Translations under genes and position numbers: made by a program | Notes under the pieces: generated by a model | Told to the model about the DNA's origin: nothing | The model's input: the letters and a program-made list of their open reading frames with translations, nothing else | The model's database searches: none | Part shown: piece by piece, positions 14,948 to 22,984 of the stretch | Layout: each line of letters opens with the position of its first letter | How positions within the stretch are numbered: the first letter of the stretch is position 1 | Source: Candidatus Melainabacteria bacterium | GTDB taxonomy: Bacteria; Cyanobacteriota; Vampirovibrionia; 2-02-FULL-35-15 | Assembly: GCA_016201905.1 (NCBI GenBank) | Contig: JACQBQ010000050.1 | Span: forward strand, 1 to 39,355 | Length of the DNA stretch: 39,355 bases | Reading direction: 5' to 3'

Positions 14948-15934
14948 ATGTTAAAAACGGTACTAAAGCAAAAAACAGAAGCTCAGGTATATAAGTCACA
15001 GTTAAATCCTTTTTACTACAGCCTTAGCTCTTATTTAAGGCAAAAATTTGGTACAAAAGTCCAAAGAGTAACACTTGAAGCAAATCTTGACTGTCCAAAC
15101 CGAGATGGTACTAAAGCATTTGGTGGTTGTACTTTTTGTACTGCTGATGGTAGTAGTGCTGGTGCTTTTGATATTAAAGATCCTATTTCAAAACAACTTG
15201 AAGATGGCATAAAGCTTTTTTCAAAGCGGTTTGGTGCTAAAAAATTTATTGCTTATCTCCAGTCTTTTACAAATACATATGCATCAATTGATAAATTAAA
15301 AAAAATCTATAATGAGGCTACTAGTCATCCTGATGTAGTTGTCTTAGCGATTGGGACAAGACCTGATTGCTTATCTGAAAAAGTTTTGGATTTAATTGAA
15401 ACTTATAGAGATAAAGTAGAAATCTGGCTTGATATTGGTTTACAGACTGTGCATGATAAAACATTAGATTTTATAAATAGGGCACATACGCAGAAAGATT
15501 TTTTTGATGCATTAGAGAGAGCAAAAAAAAGAAACTTAATTGTCTGTGCTCACACTATATTTGGGCTGCCAGGTGAAACAAAAGAAATGTTTTATGAAAC
15601 AATTAATATGCTTGCTGCTTCAAAGATTGATGCGATTAAAATCCATCAGCTTTTAGTACTTGAAAAAACAAAAATCGCCAAGCAGTATAATGAAGGCTTA
15701 TTTAAGACATTAGAGCTTGAAGAATACATAAACCTGGTTTGTGATTTTCTCGAACTTCTTTCACCGAGCGTTGTTGTCCACAGACTTTTTGCAGAAGCAA
15801 AACCAGGCGAGTTGATTGCACCAAAATGGGCAGAGCAGGATGATGGAAGAAGAAACAAGCAACAAATTTTAAGAATGATTGAAGGAGAATTAATAAGGCG
15901 TAAGACAAAGCAAGGAGCAAAGTTTAGACCTTAA
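14948..15934 (+). CDS. Radical SAM protein, TIGR01212/YhcC family
   Basis: A 328-residue radical SAM enzyme. The 4Fe-4S motif has the spacing of this family: C-PNRDGTKAFGG-C-TF-C (about residues 49-65). It is followed by AYLQSFTNTYAS and LSIGTRPDC/LDIGLQTVHDKTL-type segments diagnostic for YhcC. E. coli YhcC is tied to glutamate synthase, but its reaction was not established as far as I know, so no substrate is given. Length matches the family. The gene is divergent from dnaJ, and its stop overlaps the convergent GST gene by 11 bp. Confidence 0.9.
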   Translation: MLKTVLKQKTEAQVYKSQLNPFYYSLSSYLRQKFGTKVQRVTLEANLDCPNRDGTKAFGGCTFCTADGSSAGAFDIKDPISKQLEDGIKLFSKRFGAKKFIAYLQSFTNTYASIDKLKKIYNEATSHPDVVVLAIGTRPDCLSEKVLDLIETYRDKVEIWLDIGLQTVHDKTLDFINRAHTQKDFFDALERAKKRNLIVCAHTIFGLPGETKEMFYETINMLAASKIDAIKIHQLLVLEKTKIAKQYNEGLFKTLELEEYINLVCDFLELLSPSVVVHRLFAEAKPGELIAPKWAEQDDGRRNKQQILRMIEGELIRRKTKQGAKFRP

Positions 15935-16556
15935 CTCCAGTTTTCATCTCTACATATCCTAGTTGACTTTCTACTCTTTTTTGCCAGGCAAGAATATTTT
16001 TAAATTCTGACAGATCAATATTCCCTTCAGGGGCTATATAAATCTGCCCATAGCAAGAAATGTCAGCCATTGAGTAATCAATTGCCAGAAAATTGTTTTT
16101 ACTTAGATGTTCATCAACTATTTTTAAGTTTCTCTTTGAATCTTTTTTGTATTTATCTAGCTCATCTTTTTTTAATCTTTCTGGAGGCATATATTTAGTA
16201 AGGAATCTAGCACCACCAATATTTTTACTTAGCGTGGTCGATTCATAAGTTATCCACTCAAGCATCATTCCAAGTTTTTTAATATCCTGTGGAATAAGGC
16301 TGTTTGTTATTTGGGGTGCAAATTTCCTGCCCAGATAAAGCAAAATAGCATTAGATTCCCATATAGAGAAATCATCATCTACTAAAGTAGGTACTTTTCC
16401 ATTTGGATTTAACTTTAAAAACCAGTCTTTTTTTTGTTCATGACTTTTTAGGTCTACCTGTATCCAGTCATAGTCAACTTTTAAATTTGAAAGAGCAAGT
16501 CTTACCTTGTAGCCATTTTGAGATTCTATGTAATCGTATAATTTTAACTTTGACAT
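15924..16556 (-). CDS. Glutathione S-transferase family protein
   Basis: A 210-residue cytosolic GST-fold protein. The N-terminal thioredoxin-like domain contains KLNPNGKVPTLVDDDFSIWESNAILLYLG, with the cis-Pro (VPTL) and the glutathione-binding E-S pair. The helical C-terminal domain includes MADISCYGQIYIA. SQNGYKVRLAL replaces the usual catalytic Tyr/Ser region, so class and substrate are unclear. It has a good Shine-Dalgarno sequence, AAAGGAAA. Glutathione itself may not be the thiol used in this lineage. Confidence 0.87.
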   Translation of the reverse strand: MSKLKLYDYIESQNGYKVRLALSNLKVDYDWIQVDLKSHEQKKDWFLKLNPNGKVPTLVDDDFSIWESNAILLYLGRKFAPQITNSLIPQDIKKLGMMLEWITYESTTLSKNIGGARFLTKYMPPERLKKDELDKYKKDSKRNLKIVDEHLSKNNFLAIDYSMADISCYGQIYIAPEGNIDLSEFKNILAWQKRVESQLGYVEMKTGVKV

Positions 16557-16643
16557 TTTTTGTTTCCTTTCAGTAGTTAAAAGTAGCAGTTAACTATAAA
16601 ACTTGCATATTCTTTAATAGTTATTTTAACTTAACCTGATTTT

Positions 16644-16700
16644 CTTAACCTTCATTGGTTAAGCTTGGATCAAGCAAGTAAGACCTTGCTTGTTTTATTT
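16644..16700 (+). terminator. Tandem hairpins with U-tract before the J-domain membrane gene
   Basis: CTTAACC (16644-16650) pairs with GGTTAAG (16657-16663). CAAGCAAG (16671-16678) pairs with CTTGCTTG (16685-16692) and is followed by TTTTATTTT, the form of an intrinsic terminator on the + strand. The U-tract runs straight into AGGA, the ribosome binding site of the gene at 16714. No + strand gene ends just upstream, so a leader attenuator is possible. Confidence 0.5.
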
Positions 16701-16713
16701 TAGGAATTTATAT

Positions 16714-17556
16714 ATGTCAACCCTTTCAGTTAAAAATGGATTGATTAATATCTTAGGTACGCCTGTTGGATTTTTAATTAGCAATAGAAAAGCAGGTACT
16801 ATTGAAGAAGTAGTAAATTGGAAGAAAGATCAAAATGTCTTTAAGTGTACAACCCCATTAACGTTAATTGGGGCGGCTGCGTTACTAATTGCATTTGTCA
16901 CTCGCTTAAAGAATTGGTTCTCAAAAATTCTTGCACTAGTTGGACTTGGAGTAGCTGGATATGGGATTTATGACGGAGCTAACTTAGAAAACACTGTAAG
17001 AGCTGTTGCACCTACAAAACCCGAATCAAAAGCAAATCCTGTAAATGGAGAAGTCTTTCCTAAACCAGGAACTGCGCTTATGGTACCGCTAAATAAAAAA
17101 AGTGAAGACAAACCTATTGGAGCATCATTTTGGAAAAGGCCATTAGTGTGGATTGTAAATATCAAAGATAAAATCCTCTCAGGCATACGTTTGAATTCAT
17201 TTGTATTTTTAGATGATCCGGATGTCAATGGAATAATTGGTGGGGTCTTTGGATTGAAAGGCATGTTATTACTAGATCTTTTGAGATTGTTTAGGCGTCC
17301 AGTACTTGAAAGCGGACAGCAGGCAAGCAATGTACCAAGTACTGAAAAAAGAAAGTTTCTTAACAAGTACTATGAAACTTTAGGGCTTAAAGAAGGTGCA
17401 AGCCTTGATGAAATTAAAAAAGCATACAGGAAGTTAGCAAGGGATAATCATCCGGATAGAACCTCTAATGATGAGGAAGCAACAAAACGCTTTAAAGAAG
17501 CATCAGATGCTTTTGCTGCTTTAGAAAAACTTTTCTTAGAAGAACAAAATAGTTAA
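16714..17556 (+). CDS. Membrane protein with C-terminal J domain
   Basis: A 280-residue protein. Two hydrophobic segments (about 46-64 and 69-86) anchor it in the membrane, a Pro-rich linker follows, and a further hydrophobic segment lies near 175-195. The C-terminal J domain (about 215-278) has YYETLGLKEGASLDEIKKAYRKLA and N-H-P-D-R at 245-249, so it should recruit DnaK to the inner membrane. J domain at the C-terminus makes it a class C Hsp40. The N-terminal part is unrecognised. ATG 16714 is preferred over an upstream TTG because AGGA sits 9 nt before it. Confidence 0.75.
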   Translation: MSTLSVKNGLINILGTPVGFLISNRKAGTIEEVVNWKKDQNVFKCTTPLTLIGAAALLIAFVTRLKNWFSKILALVGLGVAGYGIYDGANLENTVRAVAPTKPESKANPVNGEVFPKPGTALMVPLNKKSEDKPIGASFWKRPLVWIVNIKDKILSGIRLNSFVFLDDPDVNGIIGGVFGLKGMLLLDLLRLFRRPVLESGQQASNVPSTEKRKFLNKYYETLGLKEGASLDEIKKAYRKLARDNHPDRTSNDEEATKRFKEASDAFAALEKLFLEEQNS

Positions 17557-17567
17557 AGATCATAATT

Positions 17568-18887
17568 TTAAACAGCAGCCATTTGAAGCTGATTTATTAT
17601 TTTTTCAAAATTAGGAAATGAAGTATTTATCCACTCTGAGCCTGGAATGTTAACAGGTTCATTTGCTTTAAGTGCTGCAACTGCAATTGACATTGCAATT
17701 CTATGATCAAAATGTTTTGGCCATTCAATGGAATTGTCGATTCTAAATGGTTCACCAGATAGACCATTTATTTCTAAACCATCTTCTAGTTCATTAACTT
17801 CTACAGATAGTTTTCTTAGAACCTGAGCCATTGTTTTAATTCTGTCGGATTCCTTGAAACGTAGTTCTTTTGCATCTTTTATAATTGATTTGCCTTTTGC
17901 CTGTGCCATTACAATACATAAAATAGGGATCTCATCAATTAAAAGCGGGATTGTATCACCCTTAACTTCAATAGCATTTAAATCATTTGATGTTACAAAC
18001 AGATCAGCAACAGATTCATTAGAAATCTCTTTTTTGTTTGTAATATTTATTTTTACTCCCATTCTTTTTAAGACATTTATAAAACCAGTTCTTGTGGGGT
18101 TTACTAAAACTTTTTGTAAAACCATTTCAGAGCTTGGAATTATGCTGCTTGCTGCTATAAAAAATGCAGCTGATGAAATGTCCCCGGGAATAAATATGTT
18201 TTGAGCTTCAAGGTGTTGTTCAGATCCAATTATAATTTCATTTTTTTCTTGTTTTATGGTGGCACCAAAAGCACTTAGCATACGCTCTGTATGATCTCTT
18301 GATTTTTCCTTTTCAATTATTCTTGTTTCTCCTTTTGCATAAAGCCCTGCAAACATAATTGCAGATTTAACCTGAGCACTACTTATAGGCATTTCATAAG
18401 TGATGCCATGTAAAATGCCAGGTGAGATTACAATTGGGGCTTTGGTATTGTTTTCACGCCCTGAAATCTTTGCCCCCATTAAAGTGAGCGGTTCAATTAC
18501 CCTTCCCATTGGGCGACTTAAAAGCGAATCATCACCTGTTAAAATTGATAAAAAACTCTGAGCACTGAGTATGCCGCTGAGCAGGCGTATTGTGGTGCCG
18601 GAATTACCACAATTTAAAATGCTTTTTGATTCTGAAAAAGAATGCAACCCTTTTCCAATGACAGTTACTGACTCAAAATTATTATAATTACTGATTTCAA
18701 CGCCAAGCTGCTGCATTATTTTTAAAGTGTTTAAGCAGTCTTCGCTTGCTAAGAAATTTTTAATCTCTGTTTTTCCGTTTGCTAATGAACCTATAATAAT
18801 AGCTCTGTGAGAAATAGATTTGTCTGGAGGAACTGAGATAGTTGATTTAATTGAGTTTTTTAAGGGGGATACTGCAAATTGTTTCAT
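17568..18887 (-). CDS. aroA: 3-phosphoshikimate 1-carboxyvinyltransferase (EPSP synthase)
   Basis: Sixth step of the shikimate pathway: transfers enolpyruvyl from PEP to shikimate 3-phosphate, in the cytosol. The 439-residue length is normal. Motifs include PPDKSISHRAIIIGSLA at the start, NCGNSGTTIRLLSG (the PEP-binding region), RPMGRVIEPLTLMGA, SSAQVKSAIMFAGL and LRFKESDRIKTMA near the end. The motif set is complete and appears functional. Its ATG overlaps the stop of the upstream TPR/NHL gene in TAATG, so it depends on that gene's promoter and translation. No other aro genes are nearby. Confidence 0.96.
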   Translation of the reverse strand: MKQFAVSPLKNSIKSTISVPPDKSISHRAIIIGSLANGKTEIKNFLASEDCLNTLKIMQQLGVEISNYNNFESVTVIGKGLHSFSESKSILNCGNSGTTIRLLSGILSAQSFLSILTGDDSLLSRPMGRVIEPLTLMGAKISGRENNTKAPIVISPGILHGITYEMPISSAQVKSAIMFAGLYAKGETRIIEKEKSRDHTERMLSAFGATIKQEKNEIIIGSEQHLEAQNIFIPGDISSAAFFIAASSIIPSSEMVLQKVLVNPTRTGFINVLKRMGVKINITNKKEISNESVADLFVTSNDLNAIEVKGDTIPLLIDEIPILCIVMAQAKGKSIIKDAKELRFKESDRIKTMAQVLRKLSVEVNELEDGLEINGLSGEPFRIDNSIEWPKHFDHRIAMSIAVAALKANEPVNIPGSEWINTSFPNFEKIINQLQMAAV

Positions 18888-19999
18888 TATCTTGTAGTTA
18901 TTGGCTGTTTTAATAGGTTCTGAGTATCAATCTCTACGAGGGAATCATTTCCTTGTACAGTGGCATAGAGCTTACTTAAGCGAAAGTCATAAAATAAATA
19001 ATAAGGCTTTATGACTTTTTCTACAATGACAGAAACTGTTTTATTCGGAGATATTTTTAGTATTGAATTCCCGTTATAGTTTGCTACATAAAGATTATCA
19101 TTTTCATCTACTGCTAATCCTAATGGACCGCTTATACCAACTTTCTCAATGAAAATTTCTTTGCTTCCGTCAGTGTTTATTTTTTCAATACTATCTTTAG
19201 TGAAATTAGCAATAAAGATATTACCTTTGCTGTCTTTTACTATGCCAGCTGGACCGCTTAAATTACCTGTAACTGTTTTAAAGCCAGCTTTAAAAGAATC
19301 TTTTGTTGGCTTTGTCAATGTGTTTACAAGAAGCTGTTCCTGATCCTTAGGAAGTGTTGGATTCTGAGCGCTGGGTGCTGCTGAGTCTTTTACAGTATCT
19401 GCTTTTTGGACTTCTCCTGAACCTGTTTCTACAAGTGATTTTTCAAGCTTATCAACCAAAAGCTGTGCCTGTGTTTCAGGTGTTTTAATTACTTCTGTCT
19501 GTCCAGTTTTGGCAGCATTTTCAATAACAACATATCTGTTTATTTTCTCTATGTTCTGCTTAGCATCATTATATTTTGCAAAATCGGTTGGTATTAGTGA
19601 AAAGTATTCTTTTGCTTTTGGATAGTTTTTATCTTCAAGATAGCATGAAGCAAGCTCAAAGGTCACTTCATGATCTTCAGGATTTATTTCTACAGCTTTT
19701 TGAAAAGCTCTAATTGCATTGTAATAATTTTTTTGTTTTTTATAAATGGCGCCTAAATTATAGTAAGCATCAACGAAATCCGGATCCAGATCAATTGCTC
19801 TTTTAAAATATGTGATAGCTGACTGCACATCACCATTTTCATAACTCTTTAACCCCAGGTTATAAACACTTGCGCTTGCAGGTTTTGGATTGCTAAAAGA
19901 TTTTTCATCGTTTTTATTTTCTTCAATAGAAATTCCTGAAAGCGGCGTCATAACTAAAATCAGAATGAGAAACGTAGTATAAAGCAACGATTTTTTCAT
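18887..19999 (-). CDS. Secreted TPR and NHL-repeat protein
   Basis: A 370-residue exported protein with a signal peptide (MKKSLLYTTFLILILVMTPLSG). TPR repeats follow (about 40-160), including AITYFKRAIDLDPDFVDAYYNLGAIY and the next, similar unit. After a low-complexity linker (about 185-225) come NHL/SMP-30-like beta-propeller blades with GPAGIVKDSKGNIFIANF and GPLGLAVDENDNLYVANYN. Too few blades are present for a full propeller, so it may be short or oligomeric. The start at 19999 is chosen over 20008 because TGCTAAAAT lies 7 nt upstream and the signal peptide then begins at M. It is coupled to aroA; a functional link is not evident. Confidence 0.8.
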   Translation of the reverse strand: MKKSLLYTTFLILILVMTPLSGISIEENKNDEKSFSNPKPASASVYNLGLKSYENGDVQSAITYFKRAIDLDPDFVDAYYNLGAIYKKQKNYYNAIRAFQKAVEINPEDHEVTFELASCYLEDKNYPKAKEYFSLIPTDFAKYNDAKQNIEKINRYVVIENAAKTGQTEVIKTPETQAQLLVDKLEKSLVETGSGEVQKADTVKDSAAPSAQNPTLPKDQEQLLVNTLTKPTKDSFKAGFKTVTGNLSGPAGIVKDSKGNIFIANFTKDSIEKINTDGSKEIFIEKVGISGPLGLAVDENDNLYVANYNGNSILKISPNKTVSVIVEKVIKPYYLFYDFRLSKLYATVQGNDSLVEIDTQNLLKQPITTR

Positions 20000-20006
20000 A
20001 ATTTGC

Positions 20007-20012
20007 ATTTTA
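20007..20012 (-). promoter_or_regulatory. -10 hexamer TAAAAT (extended TGC) of the TPR/NHL-aroA operon
   Basis: On the minus strand TGCTAAAAT is followed by GCAAATT and ATG 19999. It overlaps the alternative start at 20008, arguing that this longer start is not used. Confidence 0.45.
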
Positions 20013-20219
20013 GCATTTGTTGGCCACTGTTTTAAATCTTTACCTGTATATGTTATATCGAAATAACCTTTGTGTTAAATAATAAAGTAGTAAAAATTGC
20101 GTCAATAGGCTTTACCGCAGACTTAACACACCCTAGAATGAGTTGAGATGCAGGGTTTGAATAAAATGTTTTAATAAAATAGGATAAAACAGGAAGTAAA
20201 ATTAAAGGAAGTAGGAGAA

Positions 20220-21686
20220 ATGGTGGCTAAAGAAAAAGAATTAAAAACTAAAGAATTACAAGAGCAAACAGCTTCTACATTTAATCCTCAGTTATATTGT
20301 TTGAGACTATCTTCTCCAAGCGGCTCTTTTTCTGACATAGCAGCGATTATAAATCAATGTGGTGGTCATATTGGCGATATTAAAGTAATTGAGAGCAATC
20401 AAAAATTTGTTACAAGGGATGTTCACTTTTCAGGCAGTACTATTCAGGCAAGAGAAATCATTTCCAAATTACACGATATGCCTGGTACGCAGATTGTTGA
20501 TGTTCAAAATGAAGTTTACAATACTCACATAGGTGGAAAAATTGCTATTCAGTTGAAAACTGAAGTAAAAAATTATAAAGATCTTTCAATTGTTTATACA
20601 CCTGGTGTTGCTGAGGTTTGTAGAACTATACAACAGGATCAAAGGCTGGCATATAATTTGACCATAAAGGGAAATTCAGTAGCAGTAGTTACTGATGGCT
20701 CAGCAGTTTTAGGACTGGGAAATATCGGTCCATATGCTGGTATGCCGGTTATGGAGGGCAAAGCAATGCTCTTTAAGATGCTTGCTGATATTGATGCTTA
20801 CCCGATTTGCCTGGATGCAAAAACACCTGATGAAATAGTTCATGCTGTAAAAGCAATAGCTCCTGGTTTTGGCGGGATAAATCTGGAGGATATTGCTGCG
20901 CCAAAATGTTTTGAAATAGAAAGAAGACTACAAAATGAACTTGATATTCCTGTTTTTCATGATGATCAACATGGCACTGCTGTAGTGGTTTCAGCCGCGC
21001 TTTTCAATGCTGTTAAAGTAGTAAATAAAAAACTTGAAGATTTAGAAATAGTAATCACTGGTGCAGGCGCTGCTGGTATTTCATGTGCAAAGATGCTTTT
21101 ATATAGTGGAGCAAGAAATATTATTGTAACTGACAGAAATGGTGCTATTTATATGGGCAGAAAAGAAATGAATACAGCTAAAGAAGAGCTTGCTAATCTT
21201 ACAAACCCAAGTAAACAAAAGGGTTCTATTTCTGATGTTATAAAAGGTGCAGATGTTTTTATAGGTGTCTCAGGACCGAACTTGATTACAGTTGACGATG
21301 TAAAGTCTATGGCAGGTGACCCAATTGTTTTTGCACTTTCAAATCCAGATCCTGAGATAAGACCAGAACTTGCAAAGCCTTATGTAAAAGTAATGGCAAC
21401 TGGTCGCTCTGATTACCCGAATCAAATAAACAATGTTTTATGTTTCCCTGGATTTTTTAGAGGATTATTAGACAGTTATGCTACTACTGTGACTGAGAAG
21501 ATGAAATATGCAGCAGCATGTGCAATTGCATCTAATGTTCAGGACTATGAATTAAGTGAGACCTATATTATTCCAAGTATATTTAATAAACAGGTGGCTG
21601 CATCAGTAGCTAGTGCTGTTGCTGATGCTGCTTTTGAAGACAGGGTTACGAAAGTTATTCCTGAAGTAGATTTGAAGCTGGTGTAA
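20220..21686 (+). CDS. NAD(P)-dependent malic enzyme with N-terminal ACT domain
   Basis: Oxidative decarboxylation of malate to pyruvate. An ACT domain (about 24-95; [22 protein letters not shown]) precedes a standard bacterial malic enzyme: [49 protein letters not shown], the Rossmann motif [15 protein letters not shown] and [13 protein letters not shown] domains usually bind small effectors such as amino acids, so allosteric control is inferred. A strong Shine-Dalgarno sequence (GTAGGAGAA) and a leader of unknown length precede the ATG. At 488 residues the length fits the ACT-containing group. The stop is 1 bp from the convergent fadA stop. Confidence 0.93.
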   Translation: MVAKEKELKTKELQEQTASTFNPQLYCLRLSSPSGSFSDIAAIINQCGGHIGDIKVIESNQKFVTRDVHFSGSTIQAREIISKLHDMPGTQIVDVQNEVYNTHIGGKIAIQLKTEVKNYKDLSIVYTPGVAEVCRTIQQDQRLAYNLTIKGNSVAVVTDGSAVLGLGNIGPYAGMPVMEGKAMLFKMLADIDAYPICLDAKTPDEIVHAVKAIAPGFGGINLEDIAAPKCFEIERRLQNELDIPVFHDDQHGTAVVVSAALFNAVKVVNKKLEDLEIVITGAGAAGISCAKMLLYSGARNIIVTDRNGAIYMGRKEMNTAKEELANLTNPSKQKGSISDVIKGADVFIGVSGPNLITVDDVKSMAGDPIVFALSNPDPEIRPELAKPYVKVMATGRSDYPNQINNVLCFPGFFRGLLDSYATTVTEKMKYAAACAIASNVQDYELSETYIIPSIFNKQVAASVASAVADAAFEDRVTKVIPEVDLKLV

Positions 21687-21687
21687 A

Positions 21688-22962
21688 TCAGGTTCTTTTA
21701 ATAATCATAGCTATTGCTTGTCCGCCACCGACACAAAGGACAGCAAGACCTATGTTTAAGTTTTGTCTTTCAAGCTCATGAAGAATAGTAGTAATTAATC
21801 TAGCCCCACTAGCTCCAAGCGGGTGTCCTAGTGCAATTGCTCCACCATTTACATTTGTTTTATCAAGTGGAATGCCTGTATCTTCAATGGTAGCCAGTAC
21901 TACAGGAGCAAATGCTTCATTTATTTCAAAAAGATCAATATCATTTATGCTTAACCCTGTCTTTTTTAATACTTTTTCCACTGCATCAATTGTTGCAGTC
22001 AGTTGAAGTTTTTCTCCACCTTTTACTTTTGCTGATATTGCAGTTGCTATGATTTTTGCCCTTGATTCTAAATTATATTTGTCAAGTGCATCTTCGCTTG
22101 CAAGTAAAAGTGCAGCAGCACCATCAGATTCTGCACTTGCATGAGCTGCTGTAACCTCTCCCCATTTTGCAGGTAATCTTCCAAGGGTTGCATGCTCAGA
22201 AACTCTAATCCCGTCGTCCTGATCTACTACTCTGCCTTTTCCAGTTTCAACAGGTACAATTTCACGAGCAAATCTTCCTTCTGCTCTTGCTTTAAAAGCT
22301 TTTTTATGACTATCTATTGCAAATTGATCCAGTTCACGGCGTGTAAACTCATACTCATCAGCAATTAGCCCTGCTGAAATGCCCATGGGTGTAATCTGAG
22401 CACCTTTATGCATTGTGAACTTAGCAACTTTTGGTCCATTTAGTGCTGTTAATAAAAAGTTTTTTATACTACCAATATTGCTTATGCTTTGGATAGGTGG
22501 TAAAACATCTGAGCCCATACCAACCCCACCACCTTTTTTACCGTTTTGTGGAGACATAACTTCAACGCCACCTGCAATAGCAAGCTCAATGTTACCAGTC
22601 GATATTAATGAAGCAAGTTTTCTTGCAGCCATTAAAGATGAACCACATAAGTATTGATCTGTATCACCTGGAACATCAGGACCAAGTGCAACCTTTGCAA
22701 TATTTTTTCCAATATTAAAACCTTGTTTACCAGTTGGTGTAGCACAGCCAAAAGAAACTTCATCAACAGCTCTTCTATCCTTAAGTCCAGCTCTTAGAAC
22801 GAGCGCATCTACAACTATTGCCCCAAGTCCTACCGGATGAACATTAGCTAATTTGCCGATTTTTTTTGTCCATGGCATGAAAAGCGATTTTGCTGGCTTA
22901 GACTTATTAGTCTGTGGTGTTCTGACAGCTTCTACAATGTGAACTTCTCTGATTGATTGCAT
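21688..22962 (-). CDS. fadA: Acetyl-CoA acyltransferase (3-ketoacyl-CoA thiolase)
   Basis: Last step of beta-oxidation: thiolytic cleavage of 3-ketoacyl-CoA. At 424 residues, with the nucleophilic Cys in QYLCGSSLMAARKLA, the His in GGAIALGHPLGASGARL and the second Cys in VLCVGGGQAIAM. It is closer in look to the FadI/trifunctional-type thiolases (ADGAAALLLAS is conserved). I start at ATG 22962 because AGGAGAT sits 8 nt upstream; a longer in-frame start at 22998 would overlap fadN. It is the third gene of the fadE-fadN-fadA operon. Confidence 0.93.
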   Translation of the reverse strand: MQSIREVHIVEAVRTPQTNKSKPAKSLFMPWTKKIGKLANVHPVGLGAIVVDALVLRAGLKDRRAVDEVSFGCATPTGKQGFNIGKNIAKVALGPDVPGDTDQYLCGSSLMAARKLASLISTGNIELAIAGGVEVMSPQNGKKGGGVGMGSDVLPPIQSISNIGSIKNFLLTALNGPKVAKFTMHKGAQITPMGISAGLIADEYEFTRRELDQFAIDSHKKAFKARAEGRFAREIVPVETGKGRVVDQDDGIRVSEHATLGRLPAKWGEVTAAHASAESDGAAALLLASEDALDKYNLESRAKIIATAISAKVKGGEKLQLTATIDAVEKVLKKTGLSINDIDLFEINEAFAPVVLATIEDTGIPLDKTNVNGGAIALGHPLGASGARLITTILHELERQNLNIGLAVLCVGGGQAIAMIIKRT

Positions 22963-22984
22963 ACTGGTATCTCCTAAATACTTT

